48,652 nt of DNA from Mnemiopsis leidyi (GCA_000226015.1 JH154242.1:1-48652), one strand, 5' to 3'; numbered from the stretch's first letter, positions 38,901 through 48,636 are shown. The notes: generated by a model not told the origin, from the sequence alone. Numbers and translations: made by a program.

Positions 38901-40239
38901 AAGGACCACGGCAGCACGAACGTTTTTGTTTGATACAATTAACTAATAACCATTACAAAATATACGTTAAACTGAAAATTTATTTAAACTGAAGGATGCC
39001 GATCTTTTCGGAAATTCAATTGGTTAGTTAAACTCCGACGCAGCATCTCAGTGTACAATCTACAGCTCTCACCGCAAGACTATCAGATAACTCCTCCACG
39101 GCTGAGTAGGACAAAGTAAACTTAATATAACTGTCCAGTGTTACATTGGAGTCGCTTGTCAACGTCTTCCACCCAGAAATCATGGTCTCCTTGGCAAGCT
39201 CCCTGCAAGGCACGCGGACAACGCCCAAGGATTGACCATTTTTCATGTCTTTGTCCACAACCTTGAAAGAACAAAAAGTATTAGTCAGGAGGTTGTAAAA
39301 CAGAAATTATAACTAGCAAGAGTGTTAGCAATACTGAATTCGCAAAATGTCGAATAACTGCTTAAAATTAAGCTTCTTAAAAACAATATAATGATTGAAT
39401 AGAAGACAAAAAAGTTGGCAAATTTCAATCAAAATCCAAGTTCTCAACAACGTTCAAAAAATAACAAGGCATGGTTAACGCCGTCATTTAGTTAAGTTCG
39501 CTGTGCATACTCTTTGTTCAGTATTTTTGCTTCTTGCTCTTTGCTCCCTCCTCCCTCCTCCCCAGTCGATTGATAAGATCAAAATTCCGAAACTGGTTAT
39601 ATTATAACCTCGACAGATAAAGATAGAAAAACTAAAAGTGATTAAACGAACCTTGAGAAGAAGTTCGGACTCTGCACAACACACATTAACCCGGAAATCC
39701 TGATCCCAGCGGGGATTGCGGGTGTTCTCCAGCACTGAACTGGACAGAAGGGCACTGTCTCCGGCAATCAACCTCACATAGGGATCTGAAACGAATTTGA
39801 TCTATAAGTCCTCCTGAACTTTTCAAATTCGGAGAAGAGCCTCATAATACTGAATAGAAAACAGAGACCTGATAGAGAACTGTGAAAGTGTTAAGTGTAC
39901 CGCAAATGTACCTGTAGTTTTCTTCTTAAATACCCCGTGGATGATAGGAGTGGGAGGAAGATTTTTAGCGGATGTTAGAGTAAGATATAGAACCCCATGG
40001 AGCAATGTTGGCTTTGAACTTTTACCCTGAAGGCGAAAAACTAAGCTAAAAAGAACGGTGTCGAGTAGTATATTGAATCATCACAGAACCGTTGCGAATA
40101 TTGAGAGTAAATTACTATTTATTGAGATTAAATTACTACACAGAATTAGTAGTACAGAGTAAATAACTGTACAGAAGCTGTGTACAGAAATGTGGACCTC
40201 CATATAAGAACTCGCTAAAATGAACCTTACACTAGTCAT
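26910..40239 (-). CDS. Plant-type C2-phospholipase D with degenerate HKD motifs, 19 exons, 789 aa
   Basis: Exons: 40239-40231, 40026-39912, 39785-39652, 39261-39073, 38816-38656, 38448-38396, 38330-38238, 38215-38076, 38017-37873, 37618-37469, 37269-37145, 36437-36280, 29238-29109, 28715-28605, 28314-28133, 27949-27805, 27502-27388, 27265-27147, 27005-26910. All 18 introns are phase-consistent and the total is a clean 790 codons, close to plant PLD-alpha (about 810). The order is that of plant C2-PLD: C2 domain (LLHGVLYLTLTSAKNLPPT, RNPRWDQDF), LTLYQDAH, LLKRRSKAGVNVLILLWD, FTGGLDMGAGFWDTPHHTLF, LRNFEERWRKQ, WSVQVFRSIS, IRRSQKFLYLETNQF, VDDEYILMSS, FRLSLWTEH, FLPDTKARTLG. HKD1 reads THSQRFVVLD (Ser337, Arg339, Asp344) and HKD2 ISGSVMVVDD (Ser638, Ser640, Asp645), so both catalytic His and Lys positions are replaced. 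Probably a lipid-binding pseudoenzyme. There is no PX or PH domain, unlike animal PLD1/2. The first exon (MTS) is the least certain. Confidence 0.93.
29647..31160 (+). CDS. Type I membrane protein with ephrin-receptor-like Cys module, 4 exons, 323 aa, nested in PLD intron 12
   Basis: Exons: 29647-29713, 29852-30376, 30591-30770, 30961-31160. Signal peptide MKIIGIFILLAFLIIEIAVE; then about 175 luminal or extracellular residues with few Cys (FFSNSQGYYAEGINVWFGTT, VRVWIYDCSS) whose fold I do not recognise. Exon 3 is a GCC2/GCC3 or ephrin-receptor-like module (CFAGTYRS...CDPCQGDSISDAGASSCVPC...GC). Exon 4 has a single TM helix (MLGWIFAGLFFLTTIFAVIF) and a 45-residue acidic tail. Intron phase 1 on both sides of the module exon is the classic arrangement for shuffled extracellular modules. 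The upstream part could be a divergent beta-sandwich binding domain. The role is unknown; a surface receptor or sorting protein is possible. Confidence 0.82.
31161..32659. other. Region between the two nested genes
   Basis: 1.5 kb inside PLD intron 12, carrying the 3' UTR of the membrane-protein gene and presumably the promoter of the homeodomain gene. Two short plus-strand ORFs (31929-32111, 32232-32420) show no family similarity; the second starts with a non-ATG codon. No mobile element recognised. Confidence 0.4.
32660..35063 (+). CDS. Divergent homeodomain protein, 5 exons, 493 aa, nested in PLD intron 12
   Basis: Exons: 32660-33192, 33492-34033, 34241-34330, 34496-34650, 34902-35063. 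The first 420 residues are Ser/Thr/Gln/Pro-rich and disordered, with a basic stretch at the end of exon 1. The homeodomain spans 424-483, split by an intron between positions 17 and 18: RCRTKIEPDMLDLLE | MKYTESHFVSPYERKS. Helix 3 is ERAVIYWFQNRRRKD. Hallmarks kept: Arg5, Leu16, Trp48, Phe49, Gln50, Asn51, Arg53. Unusual: Ile8 (normally Phe), Tyr20, Val26, and Ala44-Val45-Ile46-Tyr47 in place of the common Q-[VI]-K-[IV], so a DNA-contacting residue (47) is Tyr. Only ten residues follow the domain. I could not place it in a named class (not clearly Hox, NK, Paired or Six). A sequence-specific transcription factor by family. Confidence 0.88.
34661..34811. repeat. About 40-bp tandem repeat, 4 copies, in homeodomain gene intron 4
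   Basis: The unit contains TTAGCTTTGTGAGCCTGCAG plus a variable AT-rich part (CTAATATCCTCAGTTAACG). The four copies begin 10 bases after the exon 4 donor, so the repeat array directly follows the splice site within the intron that splits the homeodomain. Confidence 0.9.
35064..36279. other. Remainder of PLD intron 12 downstream of the homeodomain gene
   Basis: 1.2 kb with the 3' UTR of the homeodomain gene. An 85-codon plus-strand ORF at 35703-35960 begins with ATG but shows no conserved domain, signal peptide or splice partner, so I do not call it a gene. Confidence 0.4.
36621..37140. repeat. 15-bp minisatellite with assembly gap, about 35 copies, in PLD intron 11
   Basis: Unit TAAACTCTAAGCAGA and close variants (GCAGC, GCAGT, GCGG). 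A 10-N gap lies at 36867-36876 and a single N at 36912; sequence next to them (GCNGAAAACTC, AAGACAGAT) is irregular, so the copy number is unreliable. The array abuts the exon 11 donor (5 bases). Because the unit is 15 bp, the minus-strand frame of the exon stays open through many units, reading as repeated Leu-Leu-Arg-Val-Tyr or Cys-Leu-Glu-Phe-Ile. The ORF is an artefact of the unit length. Confidence 0.96.
36867..36876. other. Assembly gap (10 N) inside the 15-bp minisatellite
   Basis: Run of 10 N within the tandem array; a further single N is at 36912. The true array is probably longer or shorter than shown. Confidence 1.
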
Positions 40240-41838
40240 CGTGTCTAGAAAGGAAGCTGTAATTTTCCTCGAAAATATCCGTCCAACATTACTCTGTCAG
40301 GATACCATACATTAGTGTGGTAAAAACGATTTAAACTTAAAACAATCAAATTCAAACCTGATTATGAAATGCAGACAGTTGTATACAGACAGCTGTGCAG
40401 TTTATCGCTGATTGGTTCACACAGCGTCATGTGACATTGACTGGTTATCATCTAAAGACGTCATCATGAAATCTCCGAATATGAAAAGTCTCCTAGTCAG
40501 TATGTAACGTCGCTATAGTTGTAAGAAAGTTCGAGGTATCTTTTATCAACGATGAAATTAAGATGGTATAACGATAGGTAGTTGATTATGAGACCAGCCG
40601 GTAATTCAGAAGCGAAGGTGTAATCTGGGCATGGCCCGAGACTAGTAAGTTTTATTGGAATTTACATTTACATCATCATTACATCATTTATCGTTTGGCT
40701 GGCAGAGAAGCTGGCAGGTCAAGTTCTCAGTTTTGTTAAATCTACAGACCACGCTACAAACTTGTGCGTGCGCTAAGGTATAAGTCTTATTTGGTGGAAG
40801 CGTGTTCCGTCTAATCATAATTTGCAAAAGATTGGGGCAAATTTAGGCGAACTATTAGAATAGAATAGTTTGAACTAGTCAATCAGCAAAATGCAAATGA
40901 TTCAAAAATTGATTTTGGTCAAAACGTATATTATCAGTTTTAAGACAGAAATTCAATTGTAAATAATCAATAATATATAATTTAAACTTGAATAAAAAAT
41001 AAAAAAATATGGCAACCTATCATTTTCTATTTAATACCATAGCATTATTATTGTTATCATTACTTCAAAGTGAAGTTTTATAATAAACGGATCACCACTT
41101 TGGGCAAAATTTTAAGAATAAAAGCAAATGTGTGATCTCAGCTACATGGTGTAATATTGACTATTGCCGAAAGAAACAGAAATCTCACCCAAGAAAACGC
41201 TCTGAAAACTGGTACAGGGGGGTGACAAAACTTAACGTCACTTTTCCGTGTGCGCGCGTTTTTGTACTTGCGTGGCCGACAAACCACGCTTTTTTAGCAT
41301 TTAGTGTAACAAGATTTGCGAGAATTTTAATGATACCCTGGTTAACTGGATCTTTTCCAAAACTCCTATATGCGTTTTGTTGCTGTTTTCCTTACACAAT
41401 GCTTTCTAAGAAGCGATGAAAAAATACATCCGATAATGTCAGGATTCTGATTACATCGCTGAATAGGAGGAAGTTTAAAGTTTCTACAATTGCAAAATTT
41501 GTCAATATGCCTCGGACAACATTCCCAACCATCATTCAGACATTGAATGATGAAGGGGGAGTTGTCAGAAGAAGAAGATAAGGAATAATAAGGAAATTTT
41601 GTTCACCACATTTTCAGAGATTAAGATTGTTGATTAGGGTGTACCGATTCTGGAACATTCTAAGAACTTTATGGTCGGTAATTAAGTTTCAGGATCTTCG
41701 TGAGATACTGTAGGAGGATTGGGGTGCAAAGGGCAGCAAATTGTAAGAAATTGTAGTACGGGTATTATAAATAGTAACTCAGGGCAATAGAGCTTCGTAT
41801 GGCACAATACAACGAACCAAAAACAAGCTTTGGAGACT
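40240..41838. other. Intergenic region between FKBP/TPR and PLD genes
   Basis: 1.6 kb containing the PLD promoter and the FKBP/TPR 3' UTR (both genes on the minus strand). The plus-strand ORF at 41132-41419 has no recognisable features. No repeat or mobile element identified. Confidence 0.45.
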
Positions 41839-44495
41839 CTAGCCACTGGCATTTACCTCTTTTTGCTCCAGCTTTATGTCACTCAAATCAGCAACGGTGT
41901 CGTCTATGGCACTTGCTCCATTATCATGAGTCTCTGTTTTACATTCAACAGCCCCGCCAACACACGCCTTACTTACAATATCTCCCTGATCGTTTTGAGT
42001 GGCAATTCCATTTTCAACTTTATCAGCCTGACCGTTCTGTTGACCGTTGGTTTCTGTGTTATCCATCACACGATCTGAGTTTACCAAGTTAGCCAGGTCA
42101 ACTTCATCCGCCTGGTTTATGATGGTCTTCTCAGCTGTGACTTTATACACCATGCCCTCATCCGGCTCCGGCACCACCTCTACAGCTGGCTTGTCTACTG
42201 GTACTTCTACCGTCTCGGTAATCGTCACTTCGCTCGTTGCCGCTTTCTTCTTCTTCTTCCTCTTCTTCTTTTTCTTGGGAGGATTAGCAGCTTCATACTC
42301 GGCCCGCTGCGCAGCCTCTTCCGCTTTGCGCTTCTTCTCCTCCTCCTCCAACGCACCCTTGTACACTTCGTACGCTTCCTCACTAGCTAGCTCAGGAGGA
42401 CACGACTCCTCTGCGTCGTCCCACACGGATTTGGGGGGAGGTTCGTTTTGTCCGCATTTTTCGTGTTCTTCGTCGATCTTCTTGAAAACTGATATCATGA
42501 GATTTGCGTCTTTGTGTGACTTGCTTTGTTTGTTAGATTTGACAGTCTGAAGCAGCTGCTTGGCCTCTCTGTTCTCTGGCTCCAGCTGTAGAATTGAAGT
42601 TAAATCTCTAATTGCGTCGTCATGGAAACATAGTGCATTACTTCCCACCGCCCGTCTATACAGCGCTTTTACGCACTTCGGCTGTGTCCACAACACAGTT
42701 GTACAATGTGAGACTGCTTTGGAGTAGTCCTCCATTTTCAAATAAACTTGCGCCAGGTTGAGGTTACATACAACAGTCAACTCGCTGTACCTTACGTCCT
42801 GATCGCTCTTGGCAACACTGTCAATGTACGAAATGCAGCGCTCATAGTACAACTTGGCTAGTCTTAGTTTCTCTGACTTGTAAGCATTGTTCCCGCGCAA
42901 CTTCAACTCCTGAATGCTGGCAAAAACTTCCTCCGCTGCCATCTTGTACAGAGGCTTCTCCTTCTCAAAGGAGATAAGTTTGAGAGTGTATTTAGTTTGG
43001 GGAGCCTCTAGTAAACACACTTCATTTCGTGTCATGGTCAGCGCACACAACTCCACTTCGTACGGGACTCCGTACGTCTCACCATCACCTAGACGACACA
43101 ACACCTCCTTAGCTGTACCTCCCTCGCTCTGGATCGAAACTGAAATAATTGTGAAAATTTAAGGGTTATAAAATCAAGCAAGGAAGTGAAGTATTCGATA
43201 AAATGCAGAACAAATGTACCGTGATTAAACTGATTGTTTGCACTTCAATAGACTAGAATATGAATTATGATGGTATGAAGTACTCACTTATACATTTGCC
43301 CGTCCAACAAGGAGACCCTCTAGAGTTGCCCTCTTCGACAATACTCTTTCTAAGAGACTTGTTCTGTTCCTCTGAGATGTCCTGACCGTACCAATCCAGC
43401 ATCTCCACCTGGAGTGTTTACTTCTAGTCTTACTTGAGACGGGAGGTTTTAAATTGAAAGTGTGATGAGGCTTTTGCTTCTATGATATTCAAACTTATGA
43501 TGAATCCAATTAAACTAAAACTAATATTAAAACTTTTAAACGACTAGTTAATTTGCATTTTGTACAATTATTGAAAAGTTCTGTGCCATTTAACTTGAAC
43601 ATATTATCTTCATAACTATTACCTTTAAAATACAAAACTTCTCAGTACAATTTACCAACACAATTTATGCGAAGTAAACAACAGCTCAAAGAGTATAGGT
43701 ATGCCTAACTAACTATATTCGATCTTCTATTTAAAGATCAAAGACATTAACAGGCGTTTGACCACGAGTTAAGGTAAATCGCAGTTTATCCACTGAGCGC
43801 TGCATTGGTTGTCTGACAAACTATCCACTAAAAAGTATTTTCGTTTTTATAACTTACTTCAATGACAAGGTCCTCCCCAGGAGGCAGGTCGACGGAGAAG
43901 AGCCCACTGACCATGTCCTCCTGCGCACACCGGAACTGAGCTATCTCCCCCGGCACCATGACCATCAGTTCGTCTATCAGCGAGGACAACACGTGCGCTG
44001 AAACACAAAGTGTAAGTTAATGTAGCGACATTTAGCTCAAACACAGGTGTCAGTTAATGTAGCTACGCTGAAACACATAGTGTGTTAAACTATCGCGTAA
44101 AATGTAGAGGTACCAGGTACGTTCCTTAAACACAGCATCCCACTTGAAGCTAATAATTCTCTCACTGTTAGTAAGATCGATCTCGTGACCGCGAGGGTTG
44201 TTGATGAGAGAGTCCGAGAGTACAGTACCGTTAGTCAGCATCTGTTTTATGTGGATCTTAACGGTCCTGTAGGAGGGTGTAATTTTAAATCAAGTTAACA
44301 CAAAAACTGTCTCAATTCGAGGAATAATCTACCCGCTACCGTTGAAGTTTGGACTTATGTTACAAAAAGTTGTCGAGCTGAGTATGAAATAATGACTGGA
44401 AATAGTACAATAACAAACCCATTGATAGGTGGAGGTGTGCCCACCGCAGGGAGTATTACTGTTTTAGTGAGGGGTGTGTAGCCAGTACAGCTCAT
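41839..44495 (-). CDS. FKBP51/52-type protein: two degenerate FK domains, TPR, poly-Lys tail, 5 exons, 594 aa
   Basis: Exons: 44495-44419, 44266-44121, 43997-43858, 43408-43288, 43139-41839. The N-terminus GTPPPINGTVKIHI starts FK domain 1, which ends LPPGEDLVIEVEMLDWYGQD. FK domain 2 ends TLKLISFEKEKPLYKM, just as FKBP52 passes into its TPRs. Three TPR units at 238-361 (LKLRGNNAYKSEKL, NLNLAQVYLKMEDYSKAVSH, KALYRRAVGSNAL) have the Lys/Arg/Asn pattern of clamps that hold Hsp90 or Hsp70 tails. FKBP12 pocket residues are mostly lost: HY is HI, the FD pair is LS, and the loop around Tyr82 differs; Trp59 is kept. So isomerase activity is doubtful, as in other non-catalytic FKBP co-chaperones. A 230-residue acidic tail follows, interrupted by a basic run (PPKKKKKRKKKKK, 446-458), a possible nuclear or nucleic-acid-binding signal that FKBP52 lacks. 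Confidence 0.88.
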
Positions 44496-45008
44496 CTCTC
44501 TTATCTGTCTTCTTATCTGCTACATACGTTCTATAGGGCGGTTTTGTTTTTAGATCTGTAGTTTGAGTTTCAGTTCTTATTGTAAAATATGTGAGTTTCG
44601 ATTTGCTGCAAGAAGTAGTAGCGTCATAACCTTATTTGATTTGTGGCCGAATTTGAAGTTGAAGATCATATCGGTTTAATAAATTGATACTAAATCATCC
44701 AATCAGCCTGTGAGGTTAAAAAGTTTTCGATCCTTCTATGAATAAAGCTTAGAATGTATTGACTATTTTAATGAAGAGAACGAAGGGAAGAGAGCGATAA
44801 AAGTAGGTGAATTTGACAAAACAACATAACAAATCTGTACCTACCCCAGTTCAATGTTAACATAAAATCGTATTAGATAAAAAAAATCACAAGCTTAGTA
44901 TTTTGTCAACTTTGTTAGAAACACTTGTTTAGGGTGGCACCACAAAACTAAAATAAAATAATTAGAATAAAAACAACCTTTTCAATATTTTATCACTACT
45001 TTACAAAC
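44496..45008. other. Short intergenic region, FKBP/TPR promoter and ADAT2 3' flank
   Basis: 513 bases, AT-rich, between two minus-strand genes. I see no gene or repeat. Confidence 0.5.
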
Positions 45009-45608
45009 TCAAGATACCTTAACCTTCCGTTTGTGCTCTGGAGCGTTTTTGTTTTCACTTTTATAAAACTGCACAAGTAAAGACATTGCCCTGTCTGCCT
45101 GTACCCCCGACTTAACCTCGTACGTTTCCAAAGATTTTGAATGTCCGTTGTGTACAGACAGAACTGACCCATTACCTCCAAATCTGTCGTTACAACAACC
45201 AAACACTGCGCTAGAGATACGACACATTCTCAAGGCTGCAGCGCACATTATACATGGCTCACAGGTTACATACACTGTGCATCCAGATACAGTTTCAATG
45301 AATGCTTGCTCACAGTTACATTCGATATTTTCTTTAGAACCGCGAGTACTCATACTGTCAATTGAACAACTGTCAGAAGAATATTGTAAACACGATCTGC
45401 AGTCTTTTCTGATGTTCTCTTTCAGTTGATCTATAGCAACTATTTCAGCATGTTTTGTTGCGTTCTTGGTTTCATTGACTCTATTTCTTCCCCTGGCTAT
45501 AACTTTATCTCCTTTAACAAAAACACAACCTACAGGTACTTCTTCTTCTTTTAAAGCCTCTTCAGCCATGGCAAAAGCTTCATTCATCCAAGATTCTTCA
45601 CTAGTCAT
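45009..45608 (-). CDS. ADAT2: tRNA adenosine deaminase catalytic subunit ADAT2, single exon, 199 aa
   Basis: A cytidine-deaminase-fold protein that converts A34 to inosine in tRNA anticodons, as the catalytic half of the ADAT2-ADAT3 heterodimer. Zinc ligands and catalytic Glu are in TKHAEIVAI (His-Ala-Glu) and CEPCIMCAAAL (Pro-Cys-x2-Cys). Other family signatures: EVPVGCVFV, GRNRVNETKNATKHAE, CCNDRFGGNGSVL and the C-terminal FYKSENKNAPEHKRK, which matches animal ADAT2. The start chosen is the first ATG (MTSEESWMNEAF); the open frame extends four codons upstream without another ATG. Between the two zinc motifs it has an insert of about 28 residues rich in Cys and Ser (CRSCLQYSSDSCS...CNC) absent from human ADAT2. 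The gene has no intron in an intron-rich neighbourhood, consistent with a retrogene or intron loss. Confidence 0.94.
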   Translation of the reverse strand: MTSEESWMNEAFAMAEEALKEEEVPVGCVFVKGDKVIARGRNRVNETKNATKHAEIVAIDQLKENIRKDCRSCLQYSSDSCSIDSMSTRGSKENIECNCEQAFIETVSGCTVYVTCEPCIMCAAALRMCRISSAVFGCCNDRFGGNGSVLSVHNGHSKSLETYEVKSGVQADRAMSLLVQFYKSENKNAPEHKRKVKVS

Positions 45609-45989
45609 ACTTGAATTCAAAAAGGGATTGTAATGTAATCAAGCTGCAATTGGGACTAACAAGACTGTAAATATTGGATATGACATCAAATAAAACCAAG
45701 CTGTAATGAGTTCCATGAACCTTTATTAGAAAACTAATAAGAATGCTGTCAGTGAATAAATTATAAATCAAATAAAACTCTAGAAGTATAGTAAACTGAG
45801 CACTATTGCAGTTTTACAAACAGCGTAAACAGACATGAAATAGTTTCAAAACTTTCTTTGTACTTTTATATTTACAGTTATCTTGAGTAATCCTAACATC
45901 AACATTTATTATCTACTGCTTCGCACTTAACAGGTAAATTGCACATATGTATGAACTATTAACCTATCAGAGTCAAATTTAGTTGCTAT
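45609..45989. other. Short intergenic region upstream of ADAT2
   Basis: 381 bases between the AKR-like stop codon and the ADAT2 start, both on the minus strand. A TTGCAG about 35 bases before the ADAT2 ATG could act as a splice acceptor for a 5' UTR intron or spliced leader; this is not proven. Confidence 0.35.
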
Positions 45990-48636
45990 TCAAGATACTC
46001 CAGATAATCGATTAATGTCTTCCATCTCACTTTCAGATAACTTTACATCTGATAACATAATATTTTCTTTTATGTGATCAATGTTTGATGTTTGAACAAC
46101 TGGTAATGTTTGGCTCTGTATCGCCCAAGCTAATAAGATCTGAACTGGACTAACAGAATGGTCATGGGCAATCCTAGTAACTGCACTCTCTGATTGAAGT
46201 CTTTTATTAGATTTTTGGTGATCAAGAGGGGACATGGCGAAAAGCAGCAAATCGTGGTTTTGACAAAACTTGATAAGCTCTAAGTTCACAGCTAATGGAT
46301 TGAACAATGCTTGTACAGCAAATGGTTTTATGACAGCCACTGACAATATGTATTTAATTTGTTGAATTGAGAATCCAGAGAGGCCCATGTTGCGCACTGA
46401 TCTGGAAAGGTGGAGGTTTTCTAATACCTTCCACACCTTAAACAAATCATTTTCTATCAAAGAAGAGTGCTCAACTATCAGTAGATCAAAGTAAGTCAGG
46501 TTTCTCTTTTTTAGATGCTCTCTTATTTGACCCTCAAGTTGTCTGATGTTCTGTAATTTCGCTATCTTAAATGATATAAAGAGATCTTGCCTGGTTACAA
46601 ATCCACCTGAAACAAGTCATGTTACATGTATGTACCACAATTATTTGATCAGGAAGTACTTAAAGATAACAACATCCTTGCTGACAGCCAGTATGGATTT
46701 TGTAAGAGCAGGAGTTGTCTAACACAACTTATCGAGCTTGTTAATTAACAATGTGCTTAAGGCACTTAACAACGGAAAGGAAGTCAATGTTATGGTCTAT
46801 TATGACTACAATAAATCTGGTGGACCATGGAATCCTATTGTATAAAATGAAGCAATATAGTATTATGGGTCCAATATACGACTGGGTTGAATGCAGACAG
46901 TAGCAGTTGATGGGGAGAATTGTGCATTTAAAGAGTGGAGTACTTTAAGGCAATATGCTGGGACCAGTGTTTTTATTATCTATTTTGACCTTGCACTCAG
47001 ACTGAAGTCGTTGAAGTCGTTGAAATGATGACACTAAGTTGACACTAGGTTGATGGGAGCCATAACACAGTTGCTCTCCACAACCCTTCTGCAAGCAGAC
47101 CTTCAGTGGTCTAAACAAAATAATACTTAACAAGGACAAATTTGTCGTCAGAATTACTCCCTCAATGCAAGCACAACTCTACAAGAACTGCCATTCATTG
47201 CTGAAAGTAAGCATAATTACACGACCAATGTATACATTCTTGAGCCATCAAGCCACTGGAGCAACTTAGGGACATACCAATCAAATTATTGTACCCCATG
47301 TACAATGTACATGGTCTTTCCACATCAACAAAATGACTGCAGAAGCTCAAAAACTGCTGCATGGGCTCTGTGAGCATTAAGGTACAGATTCACAACTACC
47401 ATGATAACACTGTTCAAGTCCCTTGAAGTAAGCTTAAGTATTGCTCACCACTCTGGAACCCTGCCAAAATAAGGGATGTCCAGCTCATTGAGAATGTGCA
47501 AAAGAATCAGTGGAATGGGTGATCTTGACTATAATTGGAAACGGCCTGTGAAAGAAACTGAAACTGATCTCCTTACAGCGAAGGAGAAAAAGATATTTGA
47601 TCATACATGATCTGTGGAAGATGTTGAATGCGAAGGCTCTAAACACCATTGATTTAAAATTCTACAGTTCCTCTAGACTTGGGATTAGAATATCCAACCC
47701 AAAGATCAGTCATTGAGCACAGAGGTCATACTCAATAGTAAATTGTAAATCACAACTCATTCGGAATCAAAGCTGCCCAATTGTGGAACATCCTACCAAC
47801 AGCCACATATCATAAGAGCCCTTTGAAGTTGCCACAGGCAATCTAATGAGTCAATTTACAGCGAGTCCGCTGGTGCCAGGGTAAACTTCTCTAAACAGCA
47901 ACTCTCTACGCGACTGGTGTTCTGTGGAGGGAAATATAGTATGTGCTGTACACTGATCCCGGATGCAAGCCCTGCCACACTCTTTAAAAAGTATTAAAAA
48001 AGTAAGTAAATAAATGGCTAAGACCATTAAAAAAAGATCTTTAGACATTATTAGATATTGAATAACTTTAAAGCATTTACCACTGACAGACTGAAGGAAA
48101 ACAAAATGAAGGAGACTGATTTACTATTAACCTGCAATAAGAGAAGGCAATGTCAATCTAATCAAGTGTGCATTTTTGTCTTCATCACTCATATTTAAGA
48201 CTCTGAAACCACACTGAATCCCAAACTTCAAAATTTCACCTAAACTTTCATTGTTATTTGAAGAAGTTCCAAGGGCCACAAGAGGACATCCTGGGTTGAA
48301 CAAGTCTGCAGCAGCATATTGAGGCATACTAGCTTCTGAAACATAACCTATGTCAAATGAATTAACTGAACTAGGTCAGTTTAACTGAGGTAGTAAGTCT
48401 ATAAATAGTGAACCTGATAATACAGTATGTAGTAGAGAATGAATATGGGTTTGATGTACAGTGCATATTATAATATAAAGATGCAATGTAGTTTTACCAG
48501 CACAATCAAAATAATCAAATATGTTGGTTAAGGTTCATATATTAGTCGTGGGCTTACTCCATGTCTGAAGCAGATCAAGGATGCAGAAGAAGCATACAGC
48601 AATTCCATCCATCGTCTGGCTGTCAACTTCTAACAT
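45990..48636 (-). CDS. Aldo-keto reductase-like protein lacking the catalytic Tyr, 3 exons, 299 aa
   Basis: Exons: 48636-48558, 48335-48132, 46606-45990, all phases consistent. An internal ATG at 48612 is an alternative start; more 5' sequence may lie outside the window. It follows the AKR barrel: PLVALGTSSNNNESLGEILK (strand 1 and helix 1), FGIQCGFRVLN (strand 2), RQDLFISFKIA (strand 3, Lys kept), LTYFDLLIVEHSS (strand 4, His kept), VRNMGLSGFS (strand 5), VQALFNPLAV, LLLFAMSPLD, SPVQILLAWAIQSQTLPVVQ, SESEMEDINRLS. In active AKRs strand 2 reads H-x-D-T-A-x-x-Y; here the Asp and Tyr positions are Asn and Asp, so the proton donor is missing. The NADPH-binding Ser/Arg loop is also changed. It is probably not an oxidoreductase. 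Family placement rests on whole-length similarity; the N-terminal exon (hydrophobic, possibly a leader) is less certain. Confidence 0.85.
46640..48015 (+). mobile_element. Decayed non-LTR (LINE) retrotransposon in AKR intron 2, 5'-truncated
   Basis: On the plus strand, broken by stops and frame changes, are the conserved blocks of a LINE reverse transcriptase: DSQYGFCKSRSCLTQLIELV (RT block 2), VYYDYNKSGG at the [F/Y]-x-D-[F/Y]-x-K-A-F position, GNMLGPVFLL at the SVLGP.LFLL position, DDTK at the FADDTK position, then YCSPLWNPAKIRDVQLIENVQ and NSFGIKAAQLWNILPTATY from the C-terminal region. The coding end DASPATLFKKY is followed by an AAGT/AAAT tail at 48001-48018. The 5' end and endonuclease are missing. 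The element is antisense to the host gene and accounts for most of its 1.5-kb intron. It is clearly inactive; related to CR1/L2/jockey-like elements, clade not resolved. Confidence 0.85.

Noticed and set aside
41132..41419. 95-codon plus-strand ORF
   Set aside because: Begins with a codon in AT-rich intergenic DNA, hydrophobic composition without signal or family match.
42047..42550. 167-codon Ser/Phe-rich plus-strand ORF
   Set aside because: Antisense of the Glu/Lys-rich FKBP tail; the poly-Phe run is the complement of poly-Lys codons.
46945..47377. Minus-strand ORFs inside the AKR intron
   Set aside because: Antisense to the decayed LINE reverse transcriptase.
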